Shown here: positions 35,918 through 50,066 of the stretch, in pieces
Numbering within the stretch: the stretch's first letter is position 1
How the letters are laid out: every line of letters starts with the position of its first letter
From: Aptenodytes patagonicus
Taxonomy: Eukaryota; Chordata; Aves; Sphenisciformes; Spheniscidae
DNA: 64,000 nt
Assembly: GCF_965638725.1 (NCBI RefSeq)
Contig: NC_134950.1
Coordinates: forward strand, 32,116,932 to 32,180,931
Direction of reading: 5' to 3'
Made by a program: the position numbers and the translations under genes
Notes under the pieces: model-generated
The model's database searches: none
What the model saw: the letters and a program-made list of their open reading frames with translations, nothing else
What the model was told of the DNA's origin: nothing

Positions 35918-38900
35918 GTGAGAATTATACACTAGTAAATTCTCAGCTAACTTGTCTCACTCTTCTTTCATGTTTCATTTTCTTTGTCTCTCATGGTTTT
36001 TGTCACTTTTTTTCCTTTCTTGCTTTTTTACTGCATATAAAACATACTATATTAATGAACGAAAAACATACTATTCCTCATTTTTTCAAAGACACATGAA
36101 ACAACCACAGCTAATATAAAGAAGGTATGTCTTTATCTGAAGCTGTTAGTGTGCTTCATACTTTATATTTATTCCTAGTCTAGGTGATAAAGGAAATTAA
36201 CTTTTTAATAGTTGTATCCCCTGCATGGAAATAGAACTAGGGGCATGTATTCTCTTGCAGGAATGATCCAGTAATTATTCGGTCCTTTTCAGTGCAACAA
36301 GCTCTGCTTTTTTCATGATAAAACTGAAGTTTCATGAACATAAGGAGTTCGTTGTATGTTGGTCAGTCTTCAGTTGTTTTCAGTGTCTTTGAAGTTAATT
36401 GTGAAATACTGTATCAGATCTTTAAAGCTGAAGACAGAGATGCTGGGTAAATAGGAGTTCTGGGTCAGCAACTTAATATTTTTAGAATATTGAAAGCAAA
36501 AAATGTTTGTCTAAAAAGCACAAATTTTTTTAATTGGTAAATAGCGTTTGGCTATCCCATTTAGCATTGTTTCTATAGAAGCATAAAAGTAGAAAAACAG
36601 AATTACACTTTTCTTTGTCTTGCTGTCCACTCCTAACAATAATCTTTCATTGCAAGTTTAACGCATTTTCTGCTATTATGTTCTTTCATGTTCGAACTTG
36701 TAACTTTTTAACACTCCCTTTTTTTACCCACAGTAAGGGATTTTTTTTGTATACCTTTTCTTCTCCTTGGATCAATGTGCCTAATCAACTAAGAACATAA
36801 TTCTGCTGAGATTTTGAATATGGTCTTGAGCGTATACGTTTCTCTGGGTTCTTGGTTTGACCTATTTGGATATCTTTTAGGGTACCTTCAAAACATCAGT
36901 GCAGTCTAAAACTACCACAAATTGTTGAATGTGAATTAGTTCAGAGATTTCTTTCTGAAGAAATTTCTGTCTTTTAATTCAGTCTATGCTAAATTAAGGA
37001 ATGCCTTGGTATTGGCAAAAGCCTGACTTCTTTTGAGATGATGTTCTGGGGATTTCAACTCAAATTTCAGAAGTCAAGTCATACAGCAGTTTGTATTTTG
37101 GTCAGCTATGTCAGATATAGGTCAAGAACTGGCTTACATGCATTGACTTTTAGTGTGGTTATCAGCAGTTTGAAAAATTAAAATGCCGCAGGTATTCATT
37201 TTAGAATAGATATTTAGATTTTACAAGTGAAGTCTTTAGTCTTTGCAGTCAAATCTTTGTCAAAAAGGTTTGGCTTCTAGCACGATTTATAGGTATTAGG
37301 ATTTCTGTTTAAAAAGAACTTTTATTTTTCCCTTGTGTCACTGACTGAAGCTTTTTCATCTTTCAGTATACATCTAAACTTTTATTATGTTACTATTCTG
37401 TAATTCTCTAGAAGTTTCAGAATTATGATATGTTTCAGTTCCTGGAGCTGGCATTTCTGTATTATAAAAAGCATAATGTTTTACAAACTGAAGAGTAAAT
37501 GGTTATATGCACACCTCAGTGGTTCAAAAGGCACGGTGCAACACTTGCAATTCCTTGTTCTCTAATGGCAAATATAGACATGAAGTTGCATGCATGTATA
37601 CTTTCAGGATTTTCTGTACCCTATCTCCTAGAAATCCAATATAAACAAGAGAAATATACTACCTTATAAATCCTTTTCCCCACCATCCTTCTTGAGGTTG
37701 GTGGCAAATCATTCATTCCCTGAAATGGTATTAGAAACTTGGCATTAAATGCCAACTGAATTGAATAATCAATCACTATGTGAATCAGTTTGAAGTATTA
37801 ACGGAGAGGGAATGGCTTTTCAGGAAGACCAGGTAAAGACAAAAGAGCAGTATGTTTTGTATGTGTCAGGCATATACTTGCAGCTCCAAACTGAACTGAG
37901 AGATGGACTTTGGCAGTGGCTAAAAATGGAGAAAATGTCAGAATAGGAACGGTGTCACAATGGGGACGTGTAGATAAAATCAGGGCTAGATGAATGAATG
38001 CAGCTCAGCTAATAGAAGAGCTAGTGAACTTTAGTAATAGTGTTCTTTATTCGTCCTGATCTCTCAAAGAAAATAAAGAAGGCAAAATAGATAGCCATAG
38101 GATCCTAGAGAGTGTCTTGTACTTCCACTAGTTTCTGAAGATTTTTAGTAAGGAACAGCTAATAAAATAGAAATGAATGGGAGTAAAAGAGCTCAAAACC
38201 ATGAACTCTCGTTTCATGAATGAAGTGAGTAAGTGCAGCAGCAGGTTAAGACTTGAAAAGACCAGATTTCAAGTGTGAGCAACAAGTTATTTGAATGACA
38301 AAGCTATCTACTTTCCAGGCAATTAAAAGGTTATGAAAACTCCATACGTACTGAAAGAAGACAAATAGAAGATGATGGCAAAGTAGTCTAATGTAAAGGA
38401 AAGATGAGATATTGCCAGTATGGGTACACAAGAAGCCACATAATGATCTCAAAGTCAAAAGTAATTAAAAAATACAAATAGAGATCAGCACAAAGAGAGT
38501 AGTACAGACTTCTAAAGGCTAAGGCAGAAGTGCTGAGATGCAAAATGGACTGTCACAAGATGCTAAGAGCAATAGGTAAAGTTCTATAAATCATTAGAGA
38601 CAGAAGTAAGGCAAGGAGGCAGTAAAATAAAAGATCTATTACTTGAGAGCAGACTATGGGATGCAAACAGCGAATGATACAGCAAAGACCGAAATACTGT
38701 CTTTTGCTGTAATATTAACAAGAAAATTAATCTTGGTGGATGTTGGAACATGACAATTTGAGGGGTTAGGAGCAAAGGCTGAAATACAGACATTTGGCTA
38801 GGTGCATAGGTTTTGTTTGTTAAGAACATCTAGTGGGTTGGAGAAGTACGTGAAAAATACTCTTCGGTCCCAAAAAACGATGGGAAAAGAACGTTGTGAA

Positions 38901-40760
38901 GTTTATTACTATGCTGCTAGAGATGTTGAACAAATAATGATATGGCCAGCCTTAAGAACCAAGAAGTTAACCATTTCTCCCTGATACTGTGCCTCATGTG
39001 ACATGCATGATGATGTGGGGAGAGACATCTAGGAAAGACGCTGGATCCAAGCAAGATACAACAGCCAGCATAACTCATCTGACCCACAGTTTTTCCTGCT
39101 GTGTCTGAGGAGTGTTCAAGAAAGAATGCCCCAAGACTCTGCTGTTGAAAATAAGTCTGCTGACAGCAGCTAGCTTTCTCGTACTTTATTCCTGCACAAA
39201 AAGAGTAATCTGTAGGTATGCATACTATTTCCTTAGAAATAAATTACATGATCTACGTAACCAGACAAGGAAAATACCATTAAGCAGAAATCTGTGTGGT
39301 TGAAAAGCTTTCCCAGCAATGGTTATCTGTGGTCCTCTCCACAACTAACACAGGAACTCATTTTGTTATCTTTTCTGGGTTCAGTTTTATTCAGTATTTT
39401 ATTAACTCAAGCGGGGTTATGGAGCATAGAGGATACTTACGTATATGGTATTAATGGTAACTTGGTAAGAGATGAAGGAATTTTGGATGACCAAAGATAA
39501 ACTTAAAAATACCAAGAGTAGTCTAATATCAAGATGAAATTCAGTAAGAGAAGAGGAAAACACATACTTAAATAAATGCAGAAATAAAGAGCAAGGCCTT
39601 GACAATAAACAATTCTATAAATAAGAAGCTAGTAGTTACGGGCTATTTGAATATACAATACTTGTGATATTAAAAAAGCACCCTTCTTGTGCTGTGAAAT
39701 GGTACTTACATGAGCAAGGGTGATCTGCTAACCTGGTTCTTCCTTTAAACTGTGTAGAGAGATTCTCGCTGAAATACAGTATCTGTTTCAACTTTTTAAA
39801 AACGTAATCTGCTGAAAGAGCTACCCATCAGCTTTTTTCCATGGGTCCGTAAGGAGTAGTTAAGTAAAACTTATTGTCAGAAGGCTTAAATTTTGCCGTG
39901 CAAGGATCAAGACACCCACTGAAGAATTACCTTGCAGCTCTGTAAACATTGAGTGCTAAACTGTTTTCAAGGCAGGTTCTGGAATCCCTGTCACTGGAAC
40001 ATTCATACGAATATATTAGGTGTATGCAGTACATCCCTGACAGAAGCTGGCTTGATCCTGTCTTCAGAAAAAGATGTAACAATTCTTGTGGCAGTTGGAG
40101 GAACATTAGATTTTGTAAAACCTGTTTGCTTTTTCCTGTTGGTTATAAATACTCTTCGAGATTTTTCTGTGTCAAGCATCCCTTCTAAGAAAAGGCATCT
40201 AAAAATTGGTTTTTATGAAAGCATTAATGGTTTCTTGATCTTCATGCGTATTAGAAAAATAATTAATTGGCATCCTTGGACAGGTCCATCGTTACATAAT
40301 CTTATGCTTCCATTCACTTGCGTATTTCATTTCTGAATTCGAAGAAAAATTCTAGGTATTTCTGACATTGAGTATGCCCCATTACTATTTAAGTAACTCA
40401 AATACAATTTTGCATGTTAGTACTAGGGTTTGAGCCACACCCATGCCTATTGAAATTTTAATATTCTGGATGTACAAGGAGCTACTCTTTACTAGAAGTA
40501 TCTCATGCATGTGTTGTAATTCATTCTGCTAGCCCCCCAAAAAAGACGAGTTGCAGAGTTGTAGGTCTGTAATGGGTTTTTATATATTTTATTTATATAG
40601 TACTTATTATCCCTGAGTACTTTAGAAGAAACACCACTGAAATGCTTACTCATCTGATACTTTTTACTTACGTACAATTTTCTTATGTACAATTTTCTTA
40701 TATTTACTATATTATTAAATAGCAGACTCAGAGACATGAAATAACAAAGCAAAATTTTTC

Positions 40761-40835
40761 ATTCCTATTTTTATATGGTAAATTTAGAGGTCATTTGATT
40801 GCATAAGGCAACACAGCAAGTGACAGAACTGTGTC
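40761..40835 (-). mobile_element. Possible MIR-like fossil in intron 3
   Basis: The + strand reads TTTTATATGGTAAATTTAGAGG, a degenerate stretch, then AAGGCAACACAGCAAGTGAC and AGAACTG. This follows the antisense MIR order '...aaggtcacacagcaagtggcagagctg'. The match is short and diverged. It lies about 175 bp before coding exon 3. Confidence 0.45.
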
Positions 40836-41009
40836 CACAATTTATGCTATAATTTGGGTTGTACTTATGATTGGGGCTTACCTTGTGCTTGAACTTAGCA
40901 GAAGACAGAAAGATCCTGTAATTCTGAGTAAAGTCAGTGCCTGTGTCAAATTCGGTATTTCATCAAGAATTTTTTTCTTGGTTTTCTTTGGCTTTGATTT
41001 CTATTTCAG

Positions 41010-41158
41010 CTAAAAGATATGTTTCCGGGCTTTCGGTTGGCCCTTCCACCAAAGCGCTGGTTCAAGGATAATTATAATCCTGACTTCTTGGAAGATCGAC
41101 AGTTGGGACTACAAGCATTCCTCCAGAACCTAGTAGCTCACAAAGATATTGCTAACTG
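41010..41158 (+). CDS. SNX16: Sorting nexin 16, coding exon 3 (residues 154 to split codon 203; PX)
   Basis: It encodes [18 protein letters not shown], containing the proline-rich PPK loop of PX domains that inserts into the membrane, then [17 protein letters not shown], whose Arg (183) is the second conserved phosphoinositide-contact residue. It continues through VAHKDIAN and ends in phase 2 within the codon for Cys203 (TG/C). The acceptor is GATTTCTATTTCAG and the donor TG/GTATGT. No lesions are visible. The 149-nt length is not a multiple of three, but together with the following 70-nt exon it makes 219 nt. Confidence 0.96.
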
Positions 41159-44100
41159 GTATGTGATTAAACTTTCCTTGTGGATTTGGATTTTTTTGTG
41201 TCCAAACTCCTCATATAGGCTCCTAGATTCTAGCAGTATATCTTTGAGCAACATAGTAAGAAATTGCATTAACACTCATGTTGTGCATTTGGTCATTATG
41301 TGAATTATTTAGTGTCCTATTAAATTAATGCCATCTTAACCTAAGCAAAAAAGGGGAATTGCAGTATTTTGAATTGTACATGGTTAACTGCTAACTAAAA
41401 GCTGTAATAATTAAAATGTTAGACTAATCCCATGTTTACTCCTAAAACATTACTTCTGTGTGCCGAATGCAGAATTGATACATTGTTAATTTATATTGAG
41501 ATTAAATGTTAGGCTTTCATAATGGAAAGTACCTACACTATCATGCAATTAATTCTTAAAATGTGTATTAAACTAAAGGTTTTTAATTTACATGACATGA
41601 TAGCAATAGAAGTACCTTTATAGATTGCTTTACATAAGTAAATGTAAACCACAAATCAAAAAAGGCTTAACAAGAGTCTGAAAAACATGATGTGTTTAAG
41701 CAACAAAGTGCAGAAGTCTCTTTGAATGGTATCTTTTTTCATACTAAGTGGAAGATTCTTCCAAAGCTTGAAGATGAGTAGAACATAATTCTGGCAAATG
41801 AAATGTAAGATCATTTTAATATAGGCCAAAAGAGAATTTTAGTAAGCAAGATGCTAGAGGTAGAGCAGCTAGTTCTAAAAACCTTTTCCAACACCAGAAA
41901 TAAAGTTGTGAGGTTGCTGTACCAGAGATACTTTGGGGAATGAGTCTGAGGAACTGTCTTCATCTGAAACGTCATTAAAAAGGAAGAGTAAGAAATTCTC
42001 TAGAGCAAACACCATTCCCTCAAGAATTTTAAAGGAACTAAAATGTAAAATTGCTGAGCTGTGGTTTGAGACCATCTAATGCTCATATCTACTTCACTTT
42101 TTAGTAGAATGGCTATTACTACATTTGGCACATTTTTATAAGGCATTTGACTGTTAAGTCTGGGGACTAAAGATTAGTAAGTCTGCCTTCTGGTACTGCT
42201 TGTAATAAAAACCCCAAAGTCGTAAGCAGGTAAACAAAAATAGTACTTGGAAAAGCAATAATGTCTTTTTCAGAGGGAAATCTATCTTAAAGTAGTTATG
42301 AGGAAGTTCATATAAAATGGTTGAAAGACAAGGGGAAAAGGGTTGATGGAAACTTAGGGATATTACATATAGAATGCTGGATCACAGTTATGGACGCTGA
42401 TGTTCAGAATATCTGGAAATTATCTGGAAAAGGGAATGGACCATGAGATCATGAAGTATTGTAGAAGGATCCTGAGGCACTGAGTTACTAACATTAAATT
42501 TCATGTCATGAAGTGCAAAATGACAGTAAGTACATACATACAGAATCATAAACTCAATTGTTTTTTTCAACCTGGAAAATAGCTACTGGTATGGATACGG
42601 TTTTCTAAATCAGTTCAGTATTCGGCAATAGTCAAAAAGTTGCATAAAAATTGCTGAAGAGGAACTTGCGAGTGGGGGGAAAAGTTATTGATGTGGGAAT
42701 CTGAATTGCACTTCCATGTAGTCCAGTGCTAAAACACAGCATTCCATTTCAAAAGAGGGTCTGCTGGAAGTACAGAGAAGGCAAACAAGAACAGATGGAG
42801 CTACAGACAGACTTTCCTGCAAGAAGAGTACTTTTCTCTTCAGTCTGTTGTCTTGGGAAAGGGCTGGCTAAATGGGGCATATGAAATCATCAAGGGGATA
42901 GGGAAGACGAGTAAAGAATGTTAGTATTTTGAATGATTCGTAGTCATATCTCAATATGTCACGCTGAGTTGTGAAGCTTTGTTGTGAGATGTCAGAGACA
43001 GAAAGCTTAAATGGTTTCGAAAGGAAATTGGGATCAACCTGTGAGTTTCTCTGTCGGTGGCTATTAAACATGATTATATGGGTGAAATATGTGGCCGAGA
43101 AGTTTAAGAACTTCCTGATTATTAAATTACACAATAATAGGTGTGCCAAAAAAAAAAAAAAGGAATTACTCTCTCAATGTCACTTATGTTATGCTGCTGG
43201 AGGCAGACTGGTATGCTGGATGGACTTTTGGTCTGCTTGAATAGATCTGAAGGCTTTATGCTTCATGTTGTTGCAGCTAGTTTGGTACTTCATCTAGCTT
43301 GTTTGTGTCTTGATGATGGTCCATATTGGACAAAATAGTGTTTGTCATAATTTAAGGCAAAAAAAATCCAAAACATAACTTTTAGACTGCATCGCTCATC
43401 AGATACAAAAGGGAATGTAAAAGTTTGTGGAATCAGTTTGTACTTTGGTTAATGAACAGATAGTTAACTGAAATGTGGTTTTGAGGAAAACTCTGATCTT
43501 GGCTGTGTAAGGCTCTGCATGAAGATTAAGGCTTTTTAATAAACTTTATAACCTATTGGTATGGCTTATGTTGTAATGTTTGGATCTGTGGAAGGTCTGG
43601 ATTCCTCAGGAAGTGATTAAAACCAGGGAGACTTGATCTGATTTTTTTTACCTGCTTAGAGAATAAAAGTTGTTATTAATGGAAATTAATATTTGCACCT
43701 TACATGAGCAGTGGTGAGCATCTGACCCTGCTTCCTCCTTAAAAGCCCACCATTTACTTCTACAGTTTTGCAAATAGGTCAAACTGCTTGGGTCACACCA
43801 AAACCAAATGACCCTTTTCTCTTTGTTGAGAAGTCTCTTTCATTTCTCTTTATACACTGTATTATCATTGAGACATATTGACAATGGGAAATATTTGCAC
43901 TTCAGGGATAGGAGACCTCATTTGGTATACCTATTTTTTAATAAAACCAAATTCACAAGTAGTTTAAAGATCAAATGTAGGATGGTATGCGGGTGACTAA
44001 ATTTAGATTCTGCGTTTTATGGATTTCTTCTCATATTTTGCCCTGTATTGAAGATTCAGTGAAGGATCAAATTGAAATCCACCCATGGAGTTTAATGCAT

Positions 44101-46356
44101 TCAAGAAAATTTCATATAACCCACAAAGTATGAGAAAGAAATTTAACCTGCTAAACAGAAGTGTCATCTGGCTTTATATAGATGACACAGCTCTCCTCTG
44201 CCTCCACCCTGTGTAAGAAGGTTGAAAGGGAGGAACTCACTCAGCTGTTGACTCTTGTCAGGGATCCCATGTGCGGCACTGTCCCTTGCAGCCCTTCTTA
44301 ATGCTGGTGTACACCGGCATTGCTGCCTCTCTTGAGAAGGATGTCAGCTAGCATAAGAGCAAAGAAAGAAGCCATGTACAGCAATCTGTTATGTGATGTA
44401 GAAGATTTCTGTGATACTTTTAAGGCAGAATTTTCTCCTATTTGTTAAATGAAAGGAAGAGGTGTAACACATGGAGGGGAGAGCAGGGTCAAAGCAGACT
44501 CTCAGAGTAAAGCTAGGCTGCAAATGAAAGTTTATGCCATCAGGTGCATATTTTAGTTAAAGAAACCATGTTTTCAGTGACCTGTGGCTTTAAGGTTCTT
44601 GCCTTCCTTATGTAAAATAATGAATCTAAAGCTTTCAATTTCAAGAAAGTTTTTGAAAACTCTAGAAAAAGACACAGTTTTCTACCAGCAGCTGTAGGGA
44701 AAACAAAAAAAATGGGTTTGACCTGATGTAAGCAGATGATATATGTAGATTGGATATTTTTGCACATGTATTTTTCTGGATGTTTCCTTTTTCACTCACA
44801 AGCATTACTGCATGTTGTGCCATTTTAATGTTACCCTTTAACACAAAAAAATTACTAGCAAAATGTAGAAATTAAATACTTTTAAAATGTTTGAACTGAA
44901 CTGTGTGAATAAGGATGAAGATGTTGAAGAAAAATGGTGAACAGAAGTGTTTCCACGTAACATTCTTCTGCATTAGGCATATGTGAGTTCATTCAGAACA
45001 ACTTTCATCTTTATGAAAAGAACAATTCAACCATTAAAAAATGGACTTGAGCATCATGTTGGAAAAGGGTCACTTCAAACAAACTATTTGGAGAGGGAAA
45101 AAACCCCACCCTGCTCTTCTCCTTGAAAATGTACTTTATATGCCTGAAAAACCTTTCGTTTGGTTTGAGGTTATGTTTTCTAATAATTTAACTAATGACT
45201 TGTTACCATCTGTCATTTTTTGTGCTAATTGGAGTGATAGTCTTGGTTTAAGTAGCAGAAATTTATTTGTTCGAGTACGTGGGAGAAGGTGTTTTAATAG
45301 TACAGGTTTAGGCTATGGCTTGCACAGATCACGGATTGATGGATGTAAAGCAGTAGAGAGGGCTTGAAAAAGGAAGGTTTTATCACATTTGTCACATAGA
45401 TTCAGTGGGGAAAGGAATGATCATAATTATAGGAGAAATTTTTTCAGGTTGGTGTAAAGGCTGATGAGGTGAAAGTGGATACGAAGACAAGAATTCTCAC
45501 CAACCATTGGCCAAAAAAACCCACCTGTATCTTCACATGTGCAATAAGCACTTGAAAACAGGCTTACAAAAATCCAGCATCAAAATAAAGGTTCAACGTA
45601 TGTTAGATAAATATTCTTCAGAGCCTTTCTAAAACTAAAAGTGATGGCATAATCAATGATTAATGTTTGCTGAAGAAAGTTCTCTCCCCATTTTGCTTGC
45701 TAAACCTGAAGCTGTTTGATTAGATTAGTAAGTAGGTACCACGACAGTAGGTAAAAGAACTTTCCTTTCTTGTGTTTACTTTGTGTCTGCCTCAAATGCA
45801 GAGAATCAGCGGAAGACAGAAAACTACTTCCTTTTGCCCTCACCTTCCCACGGGACTTAGGTGGGAGGAAGAGACGGGTGATTAGTTTGGATTCATATCT
45901 TCCATTTTTGTGCATTCATTGCAGTGGGAGATGACTTAAAAATTTGTAGTAGTGAGTGCAAGCACAGAATTGCTAATAAGTTACTACTTGCTAATTAATT
46001 GTGAATACAGTATTCTGATTGGAAGTTATTTATAGATGATTGAATACAACAGAGCAGGAAAGGTGGGTGAAGGGACATGTTTGGAGATGTTGAGTTCTGT
46101 GAAAAGTAATCTAAACTTGGAAGACAGAATGAGCAAGATGCTCAAAATACTCTAAAGTAAACCACAGGATTGCACATACTTCCTTCTTCTGGCCTTTGCA
46201 AAATAATGCATAGAGGGGGATGACAACCGTTACACAGTTCTACACAACCTTAAGTTGAATGCATTAGTTCAAAATGTGTGTTTAGAGATGCTATGTAGTG
46301 TATCCATGGCACACTAACTTTGTCACTTCTTATTCTTTTATAACTTACTATTCTTT

Positions 46357-46420
46357 TATATATATAAAAAAATTATATACTTTGTGTATATATATATAAA
46401 AATTATGTACTGTGTATATG
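46357..46420 (+). repeat. TA-rich imperfect tandem repeat in intron 4
   Basis: Two successive units of about 28 bp share the pattern TATATATA-AAAAATTAT(A/G)TACT-GTG, preceded by a smaller duplication of TATTCTTTTATA. It is a probable unstable AT-rich simple repeat within SNX16, about 500 bp before coding exon 4. Confidence 0.65.
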
Positions 46421-46911
46421 TCAGTGGATTATGATCTTAGCAATGGAGACATGTAAGCGTGTTTCAGTACCCATGTTTAGTTCCGCTGATACTTCCTGAA
46501 GGGATCTGCGTATGGTTTTTAGCAGCATACTTTTTCATCCATCTTTTAATATTTATTTTTCACCAGGTGAATTTTTCAAACCTTTTCAATACCAAAAGGA
46601 TGAACTTGCTTGTCAGTTGTCATGTGGCAACAAATTCTCTGAAGATTTAAAAAACCATGTTCTAAATTGATTTACTCTGTTTGAAAACTCTTAACTGTAC
46701 TTGTGCAACTTCTTAAGTCATATTTTTAAATACTGTCCCTGGTTAACACATACAACTGAGACTTAATAGTTTGTTAACATTATTTTGAATACTTGGGAGT
46801 AAATTTGAGGATAGATGTTTGTGTCCCTTAAATACTGCCCTTATATCATCATATTTAAGTATTGTTGCTTTTTTGTACATCAAGTAATTCACTCTCTTTT
46901 ATTTGGTAAAG

Positions 46912-46981
46912 CCTTGCAGTGAGAGAATTTCTTTGTCTGGATGATCCTCCGGGTCCTTTTGACAGTCTAGAAGAGAGCAGG
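46912..46981 (+). CDS. SNX16: Sorting nexin 16, coding exon 4 (end of PX domain; to residue 226)
   Basis: This 70-nt exon completes the Cys codon and encodes LAVREFLCLDDPPGPFDSLEE and SR, the last PX helix and the linker to the coiled coil. The required acceptor is unusual: TTTGGTAAAG/CC has A at -3 instead of a pyrimidine. A better-looking TTGCAG sits 8 bp downstream, but its use would shift the frame and hit TGA at 46942. The donor AGG/GTAAGT is strong. Phase 0 at the 3' end. The identity of the protein around the junction shows that the weak site is the productive one. Confidence 0.93.
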
Positions 46982-49929
46982 GTAAGTGCTATGTAGTATG
47001 ATTTAAAAAGAGAATGCAAAAGGCAGTAGCTGTTGTTAGGACATTGTAAAATCTGCTGAACGGTATGAAACATTTCTATTTCTGTTCTTTCACAAAAACT
47101 TGCAAATGGATGTATTTCTAAAACTGACACAGTCTGATTATTGGTGCACGCTGATAATCTTTGACTGCTGTACTTGATCCCTATCCCAAGTTATAATCTC
47201 CTTTTTGCCTCTTACAATCAGTGGATGAAACTTGTTTTTAAGGCAACTACTTACAAAAGGCAACTACTGAATATAAGGAGAGTTTTTGTAGGTTTACATT
47301 CAACTCGTCACAATGTGTACACCTTAGACTTTAGGTCTTGCAGTAAAATGTTCTTGTTATGAAATGTAATGAAAGGATTAATTCTGACCACCAAAAATAG
47401 TGTTCTTGCAGATAACTGAGCAGTGTCAATTAGTGGTGTAAAACAGCAGCCTTTCAACATGCATATGAGCACATTGAACAAATAATACTGTATGCTGCAG
47501 CCTATTTTTATTAGAAGTATGTTTCACTGGCATGCAGAGCTATGCCAAGTCTGTCTAGAACAGGTTGTCTTAGTTTTCTTACTTTATAGAATAACAATGT
47601 GTTTTGGAATTGCACGTATGTTGTTAATGCTGTAGGAATTATCAATGTTAAGTGATGTTCCTTCAACTAAATTTGTACTTACCAGTTTGTTTTGCAAGTA
47701 AGTGGGAGTGCCTTGGCTCTTGCTACATTACTATGTACATCTGAAGGATTTGGTATGGTTTTTTGTGTTATGAGCTCATATTTGATTTCTATACAGTCAC
47801 TTTTCATCATAACTATTTAAGTTGATGAAAAGAAATAAAAATTACAGGAATTATTTGTTCAGATAATTAAGAAATGTAAGTACTGCCTTCATAGAGATTT
47901 TGATCATGCATGCCGTGGTGAAGTCTCAGGGTTGTTCTTCCACCATAGCGTTTTAGGCAAACTATTAAAATAGTTGTGCTGTTGTAGTTTTGGCTATTAA
48001 TCATTTTTATAAAGTTGTCGGACACAGCTGTCATAAAATTCTGGTCAGGCAGAATTTGCCATATGTAGGCAAAATATACACATACCCTTGGTAATTGTTT
48101 CCACAGGTCCTTTCCCAGCCATCAGTGTTTCATGATCCACTGAAGAAGGAAGTGAAGCTCTCTCCCAGCTGGCCTAGTTCTGTTGCCCTTTCAGAACTTA
48201 CAGGGAAAATTGGTCCCACCTGGGTTTTAGAACTGTACCAGACTCCAGGTGTCCAGCTCTTCAAGGAGCAAGATACCTCATTATACACAATTCCCTGCTA
48301 GGTCTTTCTCAGCTTTCGTTCACCTTTCTGCTATTACAGCATCCTTCAGAATATGTTGATGTTTTCTTAGTCAGTTGTGAAGAGTGACTTCCTTTCCTTG
48401 GGCAGCTGATACACAGATTGCAGCTAGAGATGAGTTTTTCCAAAAGGCTTTCTTCAGTTCTCATATAGAACAATGAAACAGTTCACAACACATGGAATAT
48501 TTTTAGTTATTCTGTGAATAGGGAAATTTGCATATGCATAAATCTAAAGGTAGAAATAATATAACAATTATATTCTTAAGGAAATAATGGCCAATTTTCA
48601 GCTAGGGCACCAGCAACCCTGAACAGTTTTACAAAATACACTAGAATTCACTTAACTGGCTTGGATGAAACAGGATGACGGCTTAACTGGAATGATTGCT
48701 AAAGCAATCACTAAAAATGCTGTGTGAAGAATAAGTTGCATGCCACATGTTCTCGGCTCTAGTAGATGTGAATAAAGCTGTGGCTTAACTCATGGTTGGT
48801 CTTCAATGCCTGTCAACCAAGATAAATTTGCTATCTGAGTCAATAAAAAACTTGGTGGGGAAAAAAAAAAAATGGTTATTGGGTTGAAAAACACTACATT
48901 TGTTTGAATTGTATAATTACAGGAAAACTTAATTTTTTAAAGTTGATAAGTCTGCTTCAGTTAAAGCAAAGAATAGTATCTTCTTGATGTTTGTAGCCCA
49001 TTTTAAAACTTCAGGACAACAGTCTCTTAACAGCATTGTTCTTAACTGAGCTCATGTAAAATGTTTATATTCAGTGGATTCCGTGAATTAGTGGTTAGCT
49101 GCACGCAATGTTAAGCCAAGAAGGCCGCCTACGTGGGTTTCTTATTTAGCGAGAACATGTAAATTATTAAATCAGAATTGCACATTACTGTTGGTAGACT
49201 TGCTCTTTCCAGTAATGGATCAGCAGGCTCTGTGCCAACGCTTCCGTCACTTCCTGCATTCAGTGGACACTGCATTATACGTTGGCTCTTCACATTAAGT
49301 TTAGAGATTGCTCACTGTCAAATATACAAACATACACTTATCATGGTTGAGTAGTTAGCGTTCTTAGCATTTCATTAAACTTTTTCAAACTGTTTTTGTA
49401 TTGGTCTTCTGACTCTCATGACTATCATACTTGTAATAGCTATTTGATACAGAACTGTACAACTTTGTCTTTATCTGGGTAAGGGAAGAACGTGCACTTT
49501 ATCAAATATTCCTAGCATCTTGGGAATAATTAGATACTTTCAAATTGACTTCCAAGTCACATGAAAGCAAAGCTTATATGAGCGAAAAGGGGAGTAGGGA
49601 GTTCAGCTGATGTTCCATGTAAGCAAAAAGGTTCAAAATTGGGAACCGCGCACCAAAGGAGAGAGACCTCTTTCTAAAGTCTCTTGTGAGACAAATGATG
49701 TGATAAAATATTTGCATTGCAGTTTAGTAAAATAAATTAATTGTTCAAAGCAAAGTGGCATTGTTTTATTAAAGACAAAACTTTTTTTAAGTTTATATAG
49801 CTCTTCATGGTAGTCAATACAAAGAAAAGCAGCTACAATTCTGTTACAGGTGGATATTTCTAAAAGAAAAAATCAATAAAGGCAGTCCATTGAAATTAAA
49901 TGGAAGATGTTCTTAAATTTGTCTTTTAG

Positions 49930-50066
49930 GCTTTCTGTGAAACTCTGGAGGAAACAAATTACCGCCTACAAAAAGAACTGCTTGAAAAACAAAGGGAGGT
50001 TGAATCGCTGAAGAAACTGTTAAGTGAAAAGCAACTTCACATAGATGCTATTGAAAGAAGAATTAG
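49930..50066 (+). CDS. SNX16: Sorting nexin 16, coding exon 5 (residues 227-271 and split codon; coiled coil)
   Basis: It encodes the coiled-coil segment beginning [18 protein letters not shown] and ending near HIDAIERRI, with Leu/Ile heptad spacing and many Lys/Glu. In the family this region supports self-association and helps partition the protein to late endosomal membranes. The acceptor is AATTTGTCTTTTAG. The donor AG/GTAGGT leaves the Arg codon split (phase 2). A second possible GT 8 bp downstream (GGTAG/GTATAA) would shift the frame. Confidence 0.95.

Noticed and set aside
38763..38772. Telomere-like GGGTTAGG
   Set aside because: A single unit only; there is no interstitial telomeric array.
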